Made by a program: the position numbers and the translations under genes
Shown: positions 1 to 15,760 of the stretch, one piece after another
Position numbering within the stretch: position 1 is the first letter of the stretch
Layout: each line of letters starts with the position of its first letter
Notes under the pieces: model-generated
What the model was told of the DNA's origin: nothing
Seen by the model: the letters and a program-made list of their open reading frames with translations, nothing else
Databases searched by the model: none
Origin: Arenimonas daejeonensis
GTDB lineage: Bacteria; Pseudomonadota; Gammaproteobacteria; Xanthomonadales; Xanthomonadaceae
Direction of reading: 5' to 3'
Length of the DNA stretch: 64,000 nt
Assembly: GCF_007993735.1 (NCBI RefSeq)
Contig: NZ_CP042453.1
Coordinates: 2,108,001-2,172,000 of the forward strand

Positions 1-172
1 GGTCGATATCGGAATAGGTGAGCTGCTTGCCGAAGTTGGCGAAGGCCGGGCGGTCACCGAAGGTGGCGCAGGACTCGTTCAGGACCGAGACGATGGACGC
101 ATACTTGTCCATGTCGATCTCCGACGGGATACCCTCCGGATAGTTGGCCAGCCAAGGACGCTCGGAACCCAT
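1..172 (-). CDS. fadD: Long-chain fatty acid-CoA ligase FadD, N-terminal part (cut by window edge)
   Basis: About 57 N-terminal residues are visible, starting MGSERPWLANYPEG and continuing past GDRPAFANFG; the rest lies left of position 1. The N-terminus matches bacterial FadD acyl-CoA synthetases, which activate long-chain fatty acids with ATP and CoA for beta-oxidation at the inner membrane. It resembles the same region of the second acyl-CoA ligase in this window (18666-20339), so the two are probably paralogues. The ATG at 170-172 has a strong purine-rich Shine-Dalgarno (GGGGGAAG) 4-5 bases upstream on the minus strand, which fixes the start. The adenylation motifs lie outside the window, so substrate range cannot be judged. 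Confidence 0.8.
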   Translation of the reverse strand, partial: MGSERPWLANYPEGIPSEIDMDKYASIVSVLNESCATFGDRPAFANFGKQLTYSDID

Positions 173-196
173 GCACTTCCCCCAAATTGCCTCTGT

Positions 197-724
197 TTGC
201 CGCCCGCAATCCCGGTGGCGCATGTGCGCCGCGGATTGGAGTATTCACTCGATTGGAGCATACCCCCGGGGCCAGGCAAGGCGCGCAGCGTATGGAAACG
301 CAGCGTCTTCACGTGGTGCCTGGCGGGCCTGCTGGCCCTGGCCGTGGGCTGTTCCCGCGAGCCGACGGAGCAGGCCTTGCGCGACACCATCGCCGGCATG
401 CAGGCGGCTGCCGAGGCGCGCGATTCCGACACGCTCGTCGAGTCTTTTTCGGAAGATTTCATCGGCCCCGAGGGCATGGACCAGGACCAGTTCCGGCGAT
501 ACCTGGCGGTGATCTGGCTGCGCAACCGCGAGGTCGGGGTGAACCTGGGGCCGCTCGAGGTCGAACTGATCGGTGAGCGCGCCACTGTGGAGTTCACGGC
601 CGCCGCGACCGGCGGCGAGGGCTGGATGCCGGACCGTGCCCAGGTCTATCGCGTCAGCACCGGCTGGCGCATCGAGGACGGCGAGTGGCGGCTGATCTCG
701 GCGCGTTGGGAGCCGATGCTGTAG
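197..724 (+). CDS. Small lipoprotein, possibly NTF2-like
   Basis: Up to 175 residues. A hydrophobic segment (CLAGLLALAVGC) ends in a cysteine followed by SREPTEQ, a degenerate lipobox, so export and lipidation at the envelope are likely. The remainder (helical ALRDTIAGMQAAAEARD, then beta-rich VEFTAAATGG to the C-terminal WRLISARWEP) has the look of the NTF2-like/SnoaL fold seen in many small proteobacterial lipoproteins; this is inference from pattern only. The start is uncertain: ATG 197 gives an unusually long pre-signal stretch, TTG at 236 is closer, and the ATG at 294 just before the signal would fit only if one base is missing between it and about 303. Divergent from fadD. Function unknown. 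Confidence 0.6.
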   Translation: MPPAIPVAHVRRGLEYSLDWSIPPGPGKARSVWKRSVFTWCLAGLLALAVGCSREPTEQALRDTIAGMQAAAEARDSDTLVESFSEDFIGPEGMDQDQFRRYLAVIWLRNREVGVNLGPLEVELIGERATVEFTAAATGGEGWMPDRAQVYRVSTGWRIEDGEWRLISARWEPML

Positions 725-743
725 CGCCAATCCGAGGGCCATG

Positions 744-770
744 AAAAAGGGCGGCCGAAGCCGCCCCATT
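744..770. terminator. Hairpin terminator between lipoprotein gene and acnA
   Basis: A 7-bp GC stem (749-755 with 760-766) has loop CGAA, an A-run before it and TT after it. It lies between two converging genes, so it can serve both strands. Confidence 0.6.
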
Positions 771-800
771 CCTTGATGCGGGCGCCGGGGCGCCCCGTGC

Positions 801-3549
<2,749 letters not shown>

Positions 3550-3669
3550 GGACAGGCTCCGGGCTGGATCGGGGAGAGGGCTGGGAGTGGCGCGCAAAGC
3601 CGCCGCGTCAGCCCGGCATTATGCCCGAAACCATACCCTCCCGTCCGCTTCCGGCGCCCCGACCAAGGT

Positions 3670-4283
3670 CTAGCCGCGGGCTTTTTCCTGCCATTCGCGC
3701 GCAGCCTGCACCAGGGCGCGGCGTCCGAACAGGAAATCCCAGTAGCTGCCGCCGAGCTGGCGCCACAGTACGGCCGCGCGGATTGCTGCCAGCAGCGCCG
3801 CACGCACTTCGCCCACCAGGTCGGGCTGGCCCAGTAGACCGGATTGCCCTGCACCAGTACGCGCGGGCCGATCGGGCTGAGTTCCTTCGCATACAGCTCG
3901 CCCAGCCGCGCCAGCACGGTCGGGTGGGTCGGGCCCCAGTGGTCGCGCTGGCGGGCGATGTCCTGCAGGCCGGTGTGCACGGCATCCATGGCTCCCCGGT
4001 TGCCGGAGAAGCGGCGTTCCAGGTGCAGCACGGTCATCGCCATGCGCGTCACCGCGGCGTCGCGCCCGGAGCCGCCCTCGAGCTGGTTCACCAGCCGGGC
4101 CAGGCCGACGTCCAGTTTGTCCGCGCCGTCGAACACGGCCTCGGGTGTTTCGGCATCGAAGCGGAACAGGCTGTCGATGCAGGCGCCCAGCGGCCGGGCT
4201 TCGGCCTGTCCGGTCTGGGCCATCTGCTGGACCAGGTGCACGGCCTGGAGCAGGCCGGCGAGGGCGAGGGCGCGATCCTTCAT
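3670..4283 (-). CDS. hflD: High frequency lysogenization protein HflD homologue (frameshift)
   Basis: HflD-family helical protein of about 204 residues, known in E. coli as a peripheral membrane factor that modulates phage lambda CII and is always linked to mnmA; its general cell role is unclear. N-terminus [10 protein letters not shown] with the conserved [10 protein letters not shown] segment, followed by [16 protein letters not shown]. The frame breaks near 3834 where CCAGG reads as CCAG; restoring a G gives [16 protein letters not shown] and a typical C-terminus ending EWQEKARG at the TAG at 3670-3672. The ATG overlaps the mnmA stop by four bases (ATGA), so it is translationally coupled as the downstream gene of a nudJ-mnmA-hflD run. 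Confidence 0.85.
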
Positions 4284-5392
4284 GCAGTCGGGGTCTTCGT
4301 TTCGAGGGGAGCGTCGGTACGGGCGATCACGGCGCCGCCCAGGCATTCATCGCCACGGTACAGCACCGGGGATTGGCCGGGCGTGACCGCACGCTGCGGG
4401 GACGCGAAGGCTACGGAAAGCCGGCCCTGCGCGTCCAGCGTGACTTCGCAGGCCTGGTCGGGCTGGCGGTAGCGGGTCTTGGCGGTGCAGGCGAAGGAGG
4501 TGCCGGGCGGCCCGCCGGCGATCCAGTGCGCGGTTTCGGTCCAGAGCCGGCTCGACATCAGGTAGGGGCTTTCTCCGCCCTGGTCCACCCACAGCACGTT
4601 CGTCGCCACGTCCTTGCCGACCACGAACCAGGGCGCCGCGGCCCGGCCGCGAACGCCGCCGATCTGCAGGCCTTCGCGCTGGCCCAGCGTGTAATACCAG
4701 ACGCCGGCATGCTGGCCGACCACGGCGCCGTCCACGCTGCGGATCTCGCCCGGTTGGGCCGGGATGTACTGGGCCAGGAACTCGCGGAAATCGCGCTCGC
4801 CGATGAAGCAGATGCCGGTGGAATCCTTCTTGGCCGCGGTCGGAAGTCCGGCTTCGGCCGCCAGGCGCCGAACCTCGGGTTTGGGCAGGTGGCCGATCGG
4901 GAACAGCGTGCGCGACAACTGCTCCTGGCCCAGCTGGTGCAGGAAATAACTCTGGTCCTTGCCCTCGTCGGCGCCGCGCAGCAGGGCCCAGCGGCCGTCG
5001 CGCCGCGCCACCTGGGCGTAGTGGCCGGTGGCGATGGCTTCCGCACCCAGCGCGCGGGCCTCGTCCAGGAAGGTCTTGAACTTGATCTCGCGGTTGCACA
5101 GCACGTCCGGGTTCGGCGTGCGGCCGGCGCGGTATTCGGCGATGAAGTGTTCGAACACGCCGGCCCAGTATTCGCGGGCGAAATTGCGGGCGTGGAAGGG
5201 GATGCCGAGTCGTCCGGCGATGCCGAGCGCATCACGGCGATCGTCTTCCGCGCGGCAGTCGGTGTCGCCTTCGTCATCCCAGTTCTGCATGAACAGCCCG
5301 GCGATGGACTCACCCTGGCGCTGCAGCAGCAAGGCGGCGACCGAAGAATCCACGCCGCCGGACAGGCCGACGATGACCCGCGCCGTGCTCAT
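4280..5392 (-). CDS. mnmA: tRNA-specific 2-thiouridylase MnmA
   Basis: Intact, 370 residues from [13 protein letters not shown]. Catalyses 2-thiolation of the wobble uridine in Lys, Glu and Gln tRNAs using ATP and sulfur relayed by Tus or IscS partners. The PP-loop GLSGGVDSS lies at residues 9-17, the first catalytic cysteine in [12 protein letters not shown], and the second in [12 protein letters not shown], followed by the beta-barrel C-terminus. I chose the start directly before the PP-loop; in-frame extension to 5515 adds about 40 low-quality residues that overlap nudJ. Start and stop both overlap neighbours by four bases (nudJ upstream, hflD downstream), giving a tightly packed operon. 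Confidence 0.96.
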   Translation of the reverse strand: MSTARVIVGLSGGVDSSVAALLLQRQGESIAGLFMQNWDDEGDTDCRAEDDRRDALGIAGRLGIPFHARNFAREYWAGVFEHFIAEYRAGRTPNPDVLCNREIKFKTFLDEARALGAEAIATGHYAQVARRDGRWALLRGADEGKDQSYFLHQLGQEQLSRTLFPIGHLPKPEVRRLAAEAGLPTAAKKDSTGICFIGERDFREFLAQYIPAQPGEIRSVDGAVVGQHAGVWYYTLGQREGLQIGGVRGRAAAPWFVVGKDVATNVLWVDQGGESPYLMSSRLWTETAHWIAGGPPGTSFACTAKTRYRQPDQACEVTLDAQGRLSVAFASPQRAVTPGQSPVLYRGDECLGGAVIARTDAPLETKTPTA

Positions 5393-5853
5393 GGGCAGTG
5401 GGTCAGGGCCTGCAGCGGGAAACGCCGTCCCGACAGGAAGTCCTCGACCGCGCGCCAGACGAGTGGGCTGCGGTGGCGCGCGTGGTCCGCCGCCAGTTCG
5501 GCCGGCGTCAGCCACAGCGCCTGCACGATGCCCTCATCCAGCGCCCGCTCCGGGTGGTGCCGCAGCGGTTCGGCCGCGAACGCCATGCGCAGGAAATGCC
5601 GGCCGTCGGCCGGCGCCTTCCACTGGTAGGCGCCGATGAAGGCGGTCAGCGTGACCTCCCATCCGGTTTCCTCCAGGGTCTCGCGCAGGGCGGCTTCCAG
5701 CAGGCTCTCGTCCGGTTCCAGGTGGCCGGCGGGCTGGTTCAGAACCCGCTCGCCGCGCACCATTTCCTCGACCACCAGCACGCGGCCGTCGCGCACGACG
5801 ACGGTGGCGACGGTGACGTCGGGCTGCCAGAACCGGCCCTCGCGATAGCTCAA
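5389..5853 (-). CDS. nudJ: NUDIX hydrolase, NudJ type
   Basis: Intact, 154 residues. The Nudix box reads GHLEPDE, seven residues, then RETLEETGW, with all catalytic glutamates present at about residues 43-66. NudJ hydrolyses nucleoside triphosphates and hydroxymethyl-pyrimidine diphosphate and is repeatedly found just before mnmA in gammaproteobacteria. It overlaps mnmA by four bases at its 3' end and the YbjN-like gene by four bases at its 5' end, so it sits inside one transcription unit. The substrate is inferred from family and context. Confidence 0.88.
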   Translation of the reverse strand: MSYREGRFWQPDVTVATVVVRDGRVLVVEEMVRGERVLNQPAGHLEPDESLLEAALRETLEETGWEVTLTAFIGAYQWKAPADGRHFLRMAFAAEPLRHHPERALDEGIVQALWLTPAELAADHARHRSPLVWRAVEDFLSGRRFPLQALTHCP

Positions 5854-6323
5854 AGGTCGTCCTTGCCCGTGAGGTCCAGCTCGACTTCGTCGGCGGCACT
5901 GGCGGTCAGGTCGATGGCTTCGTCCAGCTGGCTGGCGCTGGCGTCGGCCGGGATCTTGGTGACCAGCATGGCCACCTGGTCCTGCTTCACCCAGGAGCCG
6001 AGCTTGAGCATGTTGCTGCGTTCGAGCAGGTCATTGGCGATGGCGGCGGGGAAGGCGGCGCCTTCGGACTGGTAGCCAGGCGACCAGATCTCGCGCACGC
6101 GCATCTGGTCGGTCTGTTCCACCGCCGAGCGGACCCAGACCAGTTGGGTGCGTTCATCGCTGATGCGCACGGTGATCTGGAAGTCGCCGTCTTCGTCGAT
6201 GGTGAAGGGTGTGCCCTTGCTTTCGAGCTGCGCCTTGACGACCGGGTCGGCGTCGGCGGCAAAAGCGGCGGTGGCGGGCAGGGCGAAACAGGCAGCAGCA
6301 AGGCAGGCAGCACGCAGGTTCAT
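5850..6323 (-). CDS. Secreted YbjN-like protein of unknown function
   Basis: 157 residues with a clear signal peptide ([22 protein letters not shown], cleavage after about residue 22), so periplasmic. The mature part (helix KAQLESKG, strands [14 protein letters not shown] and QLVWVRS, helix [19 protein letters not shown], then [26 protein letters not shown]) has the alternating layout of the YbjN / type III secretion chaperone-like fold. That assignment is inference. It is first in a run with nudJ, mnmA and hflD (overlap 5850-5853) and divergent from clpS. The signal peptide makes a direct role in tRNA modification unlikely. Confidence 0.7.
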   Translation of the reverse strand: MNLRAACLAAACFALPATAAFAADADPVVKAQLESKGTPFTIDEDGDFQITVRISDERTQLVWVRSAVEQTDQMRVREIWSPGYQSEGAAFPAAIANDLLERSNMLKLGSWVKQDQVAMLVTKIPADASASQLDEAIDLTASAADEVELDLTGKDDL

Positions 6324-6443
6324 CGGGACTCCCCTGTTCTGGGTATATGGGGCCGGTGGTTCGGCCCGGTCATTGTCGGCGCAAACGCGCCGGGGCGTCC
6401 ATGTCCTGCACCGGGCTTGCAACCCGGGGCTGCCGGCCCGATT

Positions 6444-6456
6444 TATACTGCCGGCA
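6444..6456 (+). promoter_or_regulatory. Extended -10 element placing the clpS transcript start at its ATG
   Basis: TATACT at 6444-6449 ends seven bases before the clpS ATG (6456), and no Shine-Dalgarno lies between them. A -10 in this position predicts a leaderless mRNA. A TTGCAA at 6417-6422 is 21 bases upstream, long for a -35, so the -35 is weak. Confidence 0.4.
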
Positions 6457-6780
6457 TGCCCCAAGACCCCCATCCCGAACGCGAACACGACCACGGCCTG
6501 GCGGTCGAGACCGCCAAGCCCGAAGTGGTGCGCCCGCCGCTGTACCAGGTGGTCCTGCTCAACGACGACTTCACGCCCATGGACTTCGTGGTCGAGGTCC
6601 TGCAGGTCTTTTCGCCATGAACCGGGAAAAAGCCACCCAGGTGATGCTGCACGTGCATACCCGCGGCAAGGGCGTATGCGGCGTCTACACGCGGGAAGTG
6701 GCTGAATCCAAAGTGACCCAGGTCAACGAGTTCTCCCGCCAGCACCAGCACCCCTGTTGTGCACGATGGAAAAGACCTAG
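6456..6780 (+). CDS. clpS: ATP-dependent Clp protease adaptor ClpS (two homopolymer frameshifts)
   Basis: N-degron recognin that delivers substrates with N-terminal Phe, Leu, Tyr or Trp to ClpAP. After restoring one T in the run at 6609-6612 and one C in the run at 6751-6754 it reads about 108 residues: [27 protein letters not shown], then [29 protein letters not shown] and a C-terminus ending CTMEKT at the TAG at 6778-6780. The hydrophobic-pocket elements ([10 protein letters not shown] and the HTRGKG loop) are conserved. clpA begins 38 bases downstream, the standard pairing. Confidence 0.9.
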
Positions 6781-6818
6781 GCTGGCCCCATATCGGAGCA
6801 AACGTTCCGGAGTAGCCC

Positions 6819-9093
6819 ATGTTCAGCAAGGATCTCGAGTACACCATCGGCCAGTGCTACAAGCAGGCCCGCGAAGCCCGCCATGAGTTCATGACGGTCG
6901 AGCACCTGCTGCTGGCCCTGCTCGACAACCCGTCGGCGGCCAGCGTGCTCAAGGCCTGCGGCGCCGACCAGCCCAAGCTGGCCACCGGCCTGCGCCAGAT
7001 CATCGCCGACACCGTGCCAGTGCTGCCGGCCGACGACCCGCGCGACACCCAGCCCACCCTGGGCTTCCAGCGGGTGCTGCAGCGCGCGGTCTACCACGTG
7101 CAGTCCTCGGGCAAGAAGGAGGTCACCGGCGCCAACGTGCTGGTCGCCATCTTCGGCGAGAAGGATTCGCACGCGGTCTATTTCCTCAACCAGCAGGAGA
7201 TCACCCGTCTCGACGTGGTGAACTACCTCTCGCACGGCATCGCCAAGATCGGCGACGGCCCGGAAGAAAAGCCGGCGCCGGAAGCCCGGCCCGAGGGCGA
7301 GGAGGGGGCGAGTCCAAGGCCAACCCGCTGCAGGAATTCGCGGCCAACCTCAACGAGCTGGCCCGCGAGGGCAAGATCGACCCGCTGATCGGCCGCGAGG
7401 ACGAGGTCGAGCGCACCATCCAGGTGCTCTGCCGCCGCCGCAAGAACAACCCGCTGTTCGTGGGCGAGGCCGGCGTGGGCAAGACCGCCCTGGCCGAGGG
7501 CCTGGCCTGGCGCATCGTCGAGGGCCGGGTGCCGGCCGTGCTCAAGGACGCCACCATCTATTCGCTGGACCTGGGCGCGCTGGTCGCGGGCACCAAGTAC
7601 CGCGGCGATTTCGAGAAGCGCCTGAAGGCCGTCATCAGCCAGATCCGCAAGGAGCCGGGCGCCATCCTGTTCGTGGACGAGATCCACACCATCATCGGCG
7701 CGGGTTCGGCCTCGGGCGGCACCATGGACGCCTCCAACCTGATCAAGCCGGTGCTGCAAAGTGGTGAACTGCGCTGCATCGGTTCGACCACCTTCAGGAA
7801 TACCGTGGCGTGTTCGAGAAGGACCGCGCCCTGGCCCGCCGCTTCCAGAAGATCGACGTGGTCGAACCGACCGTGGCCGAGGCCGTGGCCATCCTCAACG
7901 GGCTCAAGACCCGTTTCGAGGCGCACCACGACGTCGAATACGCCAGTGACGCCATCCAGGCGGCGGTGGACCTGTCGGTCAAGCACATCAACGACCGCCT
8001 GCTGCCGGACAAGGCCATCGACGTGATCGATGAGGCCGGCGCCCGCCAGCGCCTCATGGATGCCGACAAGCGCAAGAAGGTCGTGGACGTCGAGGAGATC
8101 GAGCTGATCGTGGCCAAGATGGCCCGCATCCCGACCAAGCAGGTCAGCGCTTCGGACAAGGACGTGCTCAAGAACCTCGAGCGCAACCTCAAGATGGTGA
8201 TCTTCGGCCAGGACCCGGCCATCGAGACCCTGGTCTCGGCGATCAAGCTGGCGCGCTCCGGCCTGGCCAGCCCCGACAAGCCGATCGGCAACTTCCTGTT
8301 CGCCGGCCCCACCGGCGTGGGCAAGACCGAGGTGACCAAGCAGCTGGCGATGCAGCTGGGCATCGAGCTGGTGCGCTTCGACATGTCCGAGTACATGGAA
8401 GCGCATTCGGTGAGCCGCCTGATCGGCGCGCCCCCGGGTTACGTCGGTTTCGACCAGGGCGGCCTGCTGACCGAAAAGATCGTCAAGACGCCGCACTGCG
8501 TGCTGCTGCTGGACGAGATCGAGAAGGCGCACCCGGACGTGTTCAACATCCTGCTGCAGGTCATGGACCGCGGCGTGTTGACCGACACCAACGGCCGCGA
8601 GGCCAACTTCCGCAACGTCGTGCTGGTGATGACCACCAATGCCGGCGCCGCCCAGGCCGCCCGCCGCACCATGGGCTTCGTCGAGCAGAACCACACCACC
8701 GACGCGATGGAAGTGATCCGCAAGGCCTTCACGCCGGAGTTCCGCAACCGCCTGGACGGCATCATCCAGTTCGGCGCGCTGGGCCTGGACCACATCCTGC
8801 GCGTGGTGGACAAGTTCCTGATCGAACTCGAGGCCCAGCTGCACGAGAAGCACGTGTCGCTGTCGGCCACGCCCGAGGCGCGGCAGTGGCTGGCCGAACA
8901 CGGCTTCGACCCGCAGATGGGCGCGCGCCCGATGGCTCGCCTGCTGCAGGACCGCATCAAACGGCCGCTGGCGGACGAACTGCTGTTCGGCAAGCTGGCC
9001 GGCGGCGGCCGGGTCACGGTGGACGTGCGCGACGGCGAACTGGTGGTGGACTCGCAGGCCGAGCCGGAGAAACTGCTGCCCGCGACGGTCTGA
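6819..9093 (+). CDS. clpA: ATP-dependent Clp protease ATP-binding subunit ClpA (two frameshifts)
   Basis: AAA+ unfoldase that feeds ClpP. It begins [14 protein letters not shown] with the double Clp_N repeat (residues 1-140), then AAA module 1 with Walker A GEAGVGKT and Walker B LFVDEIHT, and module 2 with Walker A GPTGVGKT and Walker [10 protein letters not shown], followed by the ClpB_D2-type small domain. Restored length is 758 residues, normal for ClpA. Breaks: one G missing in the G-run at 7304-7308, and CCAGG read as CAGG at about 7795. A strong hairpin follows the stop. Together with clpS and nearby aat it supplies the leucine N-degron pathway. Confidence 0.95.
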
Positions 9094-9114
9094 CCCGCGG
9101 ACGACGCGCAAACG

Positions 9115-9141
9115 AAAACGGCGGCCAGTGGCCGCCGTTTT
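9115..9141. terminator. Bidirectional intrinsic terminator between clpA and infA
   Basis: A 12-bp perfect stem (9115-9126 with 9130-9141) begins with AAAA and ends with TTTT, giving a U-tract in either direction. It separates converging clpA and infA. Confidence 0.9.
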
Positions 9142-9157
9142 CCATTCGGGCACCGCG

Positions 9158-9376
9158 TTATTTCATGCGGTAGGTGATGCGGCCCTTGGTCAGGTCATAG
9201 GGAGTCATCTCGACCTTGACCTTGTCGCCGGTGAGGATGCGGATGTAGTTCTTGCGCATGCGGCCGGAGATATGGGCGGTGATGACGTGGCCGTTCTCGA
9301 GTTTGACCCGGAACATGGTGTTCGGAAGGGTCTCGAGCACCGTGCCTTCGAATTCGATGGAATCGTCTTTGGACAT
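9158..9376 (-). CDS. infA: Translation initiation factor IF-1
   Basis: Intact, 72 residues, [13 protein letters not shown] to KGRITYRMK, the S1-like OB-fold that occupies the ribosomal A site during initiation. The start at 9376 gives the exact family length; an in-frame extension to 9448 is not family-like. It lies between aat (stop at 9457) and clpA, as in most gammaproteobacteria, and shares the terminator at 9115-9141. Confidence 0.97.
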   Translation of the reverse strand: MSKDDSIEFEGTVLETLPNTMFRVKLENGHVITAHISGRMRKNYIRILTGDKVKVEMTPYDLTKGRITYRMK

Positions 9377-9456
9377 TCTTGGTTTCGCTGGACGGGGAAG
9401 CCGGCCTTGGAAGCCGCGCATTCTGCCATGTCCTTGCCGGGCTTGCAAAAATTTGG

Positions 9457-10203
9457 TTAATCGGCGCTGTCGCCGGACAGCAGCGATGCCGGGAAAGGCG
9501 CCACCCGTGGGGTCCAGGGGCCCGGCGGCTCGGGCAGGGCGCTCAGCCGCTCCACCTCGGCCAGGAAGGCCTGGCGCGGCAGGCGCCGCCCGCCCAGGCT
9601 GACCAGGTGCGGGTTCTCGACCTGGGCGTCGAGCAGCGGCCAGCCCCAGCCGCGCAGCACCCGCACCAGTCCCGCCAGCGCCACCTTCGAACCGCCGCTG
9701 GCGGCGCTGAACATGCTTTCACCGAAGAACATGCGGCCCACGGCCACGCCGTAGATCCCGCCCACCAGCCGCTGGCCGTCGAAGACCTCCACGCTGTGGG
9801 CATGCCCCTGCCGATGCAGGGCCACGTAGGCCGCACGCATCTCGGGCGTGATCCAGGTGCCGTCCTGCCCCGGGCGCGGACTCTGCGCGCAGGCGTCGAT
9901 GACCGCTTCGAACGCGGTGTCCGCGCGCAGCTGCCAGGTACTGCGGCGCAGCGCGCGGCGCAGGCGGCTGGAGAGCCGGAAAGCGTCGGTACGGAACACC
10001 ATGCGCGGGTCCGGGCACCACCACAGGATCGGCTCGCCGGCCGAGTACCACGGGAAGATGCCGTGCCGGTACGCATTCAACAGCCGCGTCGGCGACAGGT
10101 CGCCACCCATCGCCAGCAGGCCGTTGGGATCGCGCGTGGCCGATTCCCCGGGCGGGAAGGGCGCCGCGGGGTCAGGCGGCAGCAGGGGCAGGCGGATCGG
10201 CAT
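9457..10203 (-). CDS. aat: Leucyl/phenylalanyl-tRNA-protein transferase
   Basis: Intact, 248 residues. Transfers Leu or Phe from aminoacyl-tRNA to N-terminal Lys or Arg of proteins, creating the N-degron read by ClpS. Conserved blocks: [20 protein letters not shown] near residue 29, [20 protein letters not shown], then [19 protein letters not shown] and [10 protein letters not shown]. It begins inside the 3' end of the acetyltransferase gene (32-bp overlap), so it is co-transcribed from upstream. Product and substrate enzymes (aat, clpS, clpA) are clustered within 5 kb. Confidence 0.95.
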   Translation of the reverse strand: MPIRLPLLPPDPAAPFPPGESATRDPNGLLAMGGDLSPTRLLNAYRHGIFPWYSAGEPILWWCPDPRMVFRTDAFRLSSRLRRALRRSTWQLRADTAFEAVIDACAQSPRPGQDGTWITPEMRAAYVALHRQGHAHSVEVFDGQRLVGGIYGVAVGRMFFGESMFSAASGGSKVALAGLVRVLRGWGWPLLDAQVENPHLVSLGGRRLPRQAFLAEVERLSALPEPPGPWTPRVAPFPASLLSGDSAD

Positions 10204-11322
10204 CGCGGTAGGGGCTGTGGGCCAGCACGGCCCGGTGGTAGTCGGCGGTGCCGGCGCGTTCGCGCGCGCACCAGTCGGCCAGGGCCGGCGCGAATTCCGG
10301 GTCGGCCACCCAGTGCCGGCTGCGTGTCAGCACCGGCAGGAAACCGCGGGCGACCTTGTGTTCGCCCTGGGCGCCGGGTTCGAACACCTGCAGGCCTTCG
10401 CGCAGGCAGTAGTCGATGCCCCAGTAGTAACAGGTCTCGAAATGCAGGCCCGGCGCCGGCCGGGCTTCGCTGCTACCCCAGTAGCGGCCGTACAGCCGGT
10501 CGCCGCCGCGCAGGCACAGCGCGCCGGCCACGGTTTCATCGCCCTGGTCGGCCAGGAACAGCACCAGCTGCCGTGGCATCGCGGTGGCGAGATGCCGGAA
10601 GAATTCCAGCGTCAGCGCCGGGTGGTTGCCGTAGTCGCCGAAGGTGCGGCAGTAGAAGAAGTGCATCGCCGCCAGGTCGTCGTCGCTGGCCTCGTCACCG
10701 TGCACGGTGCGGAAGCGGTAACCCGCGCGCGCCACCTTGTCGCGCTCCTGGCGCAGGTTCTGCGCTTCTTGGGCTGCAGCGCGGCCAGGAAGGTGTCGAA
10801 ATCGGGCCAGCCGTGGTTGTGCCAGTGGAACTGCACGTCCTGGCGCGGCATCCAGTCCGCGCCGAAGGCGGCGTCCTCGCTGTCGGAGTGGAAGTTCACG
10901 TGCACGGACGACAGCTCTTCGGACCGCGCGCATTCGACCAGCGCCGCGGCCAGCAGCGCGCGGTCCGCCGCATCGCGCGCCAGCAGCCGCGGCCCGGTGA
11001 CCGGCGAGTAGGGCACGGCCAGCAGCCATTTCGGGAAATACTCGCGGCCCGCGCGGGCATAGGCCGCGGCCCAGGCATGGTCGAACACGAATTCGCCGTG
11101 CGAGTTGGACTTCAGGTAACCCGGCGCCGCCGCCACCAGCTCACCGTCGCGCCACAACCCGGCATGCCGCGGCGTCCAGCCCCAGCGCGGGCGCAGGCAG
11201 CCTTCGCGCTCCAGGCCGGCCAGGAAAACGTGTTCGACGAACGGATTGCGGCGGTCGTGCAGCGCGTCCCAGGCGTCGGCGGGAATCTCGTCGAGGCGGG
11301 CGTGCAGGCGCAGTTCGGACAT
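10172..11322 (-). CDS. GNAT-type acyltransferase of the peptidogalycan/FemX-like family (frameshift)
   Basis: About 383 residues after correcting one missing base near 10758, where the reading should pass through LAALQPKKRKNLRQERDKV. The N-terminal half (HARLDEIPADAWDAL, RNPFVEHVFLAGLE) and C-terminal half (MHFFYCRTFGDYGNHPALTLEFF, FETCYYWGIDYCLREG, FEPGAQGEHKVARGF) match the DUF482 family of GNAT-fold proteins, found next to aat in many proteobacteria. The substrate is unknown; resemblance to FemAB-type transferases suggests aminoacyl- or acyl-transfer, which is inference. It is upstream of and overlapping aat, suggesting coupled expression. Confidence 0.8.
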
Positions 11323-11399
11323 GCCTTGAGACTAACGCAAGCAACCGTCCTTGGTGCCGGGCGCCGGCCCGGGCGTCCTGCCCGGGCGCTCGCAGCCGC

Positions 11400-11425
11400 G
11401 CGGACTGCGCTTCAACGCAGTCCGC
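11400..11425 (-). terminator. Hairpin downstream of trxB
   Basis: A 10-bp perfect stem (11400-11409 with 11416-11425) with a six-base loop lies just after the trxB stop. There is no U-run, so termination strength is uncertain. A second GC-rich palindromic pair lies at about 11368-11388. Confidence 0.45.
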
Positions 11426-11433
11426 AAGCGCGG

Positions 11434-14927
<3,494 letters not shown>

Positions 14928-15017
14928 GGGAGAGAAACGGGGTCAGGTTCACTTCCCCGGAACGCATGGCGAAAACCGGCTGCTGCAGGGAAGTGAACCT
15001 GACCCCGTTTCCCTCCC
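14928..15017. repeat. REP/REPIN-like inverted repeat after ftsK
   Basis: Two 30-base arms (14928-14957 and 14988-15017) are inverted with a single mismatch around a 30-base spacer. Each arm contains GGGGTCAGGTTCACTTCCC, a type of core I recall from REP-like elements mobilised by RAYT (IS200-like) transposases in gammaproteobacteria. No transposase is present in the window. The element abuts the ftsK stop and may also act as its terminator. Confidence 0.7.
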
Positions 15018-15076
15018 TTTCCCGCCGCATTCAGCCAAGCCCCGCCAAGCTGCCGCCGAACCCCACGAGACCCGCC

Positions 15077-15736
15077 ATGAAAACCGCCTTCCGCCTGATC
15101 ACCGGCCTTTGCCTGTTGGGCTTGTCACTGGCCGCCCACGCTGGCGCCCGCGAACAGCTCGACAGCTTCAGCCGCGGCATCGAAGGCCTGTCGGCGGACT
15201 TCGCGCAGCGCGTGTTCGGACCCAACGGTGAGCCCAAGGACGAATCCAGCGGTCGCGTGCAGCTGAAGGCGCCGCGCCAGTTCCGCTGGGAAGTGGTGAA
15301 GCCCTATCCGCAGCTGATCGTCGCCGACGGCGACAACCTCTGGATCTACGACCCGGACCTGGAACAGGTGAGCGTGCGCAACCAGAGCGCCGAAGAAAAC
15401 AGCAGCCCGCTGGCCGTGCTGATCGACCCGACCGAACTCGAGCGCCAGTTCAACGTGTCCGAAGGCGGCAGCGGCCAGGGCCTGGAATGGCTGGAACTCA
15501 AGCCGAAAAAGCCCGAAGAAGCGCCCTTCGAGCACGCCCGGCTGGGCTTCGGCCCCGCGGGCCTGGTGCGCATGGAATTGTTCGACGGCCTCGGCCAGCG
15601 CACGGTGCTGGGCTTCTCGGCCTGGAAGCGCAACCCCGCCTTCGCCGCCGACACCTTCGCCTTCGTGCCGCCCGAGGGCGTGGACGTGGTGGGTGAGCCG
15701 GTGGCGCGCGCCGAAGTCACGCCCATCGCGGACTGA
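15077..15736 (+). CDS. lolA: Outer-membrane lipoprotein carrier LolA
   Basis: Intact, 219 residues. Periplasmic chaperone that receives lipoproteins from LolCDE and hands them to LolB. Signal peptide MKTAFRLITGLCLLGLSLAAHA (about 22 residues), then AREQLDSFSRGIEGLSADFAQ, QFRWEVVKPYPQLIVADGDNLWIYDPDLEQV and the C-terminal RNPAFAADTFAFVPPEGVDVV, all LolA hallmarks. ATG 15077 starts at the signal peptide; the in-frame ATG at 14966 lies inside the REP element and is rejected. The ftsK-lolA-rarA order is standard. Confidence 0.95.
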   Translation: MKTAFRLITGLCLLGLSLAAHAGAREQLDSFSRGIEGLSADFAQRVFGPNGEPKDESSGRVQLKAPRQFRWEVVKPYPQLIVADGDNLWIYDPDLEQVSVRNQSAEENSSPLAVLIDPTELERQFNVSEGGSGQGLEWLELKPKKPEEAPFEHARLGFGPAGLVRMELFDGLGQRTVLGFSAWKRNPAFAADTFAFVPPEGVDVVGEPVARAEVTPIAD

Positions 15737-15760
15737 GGCCTTTCCGGCCAGAATGTCGGC

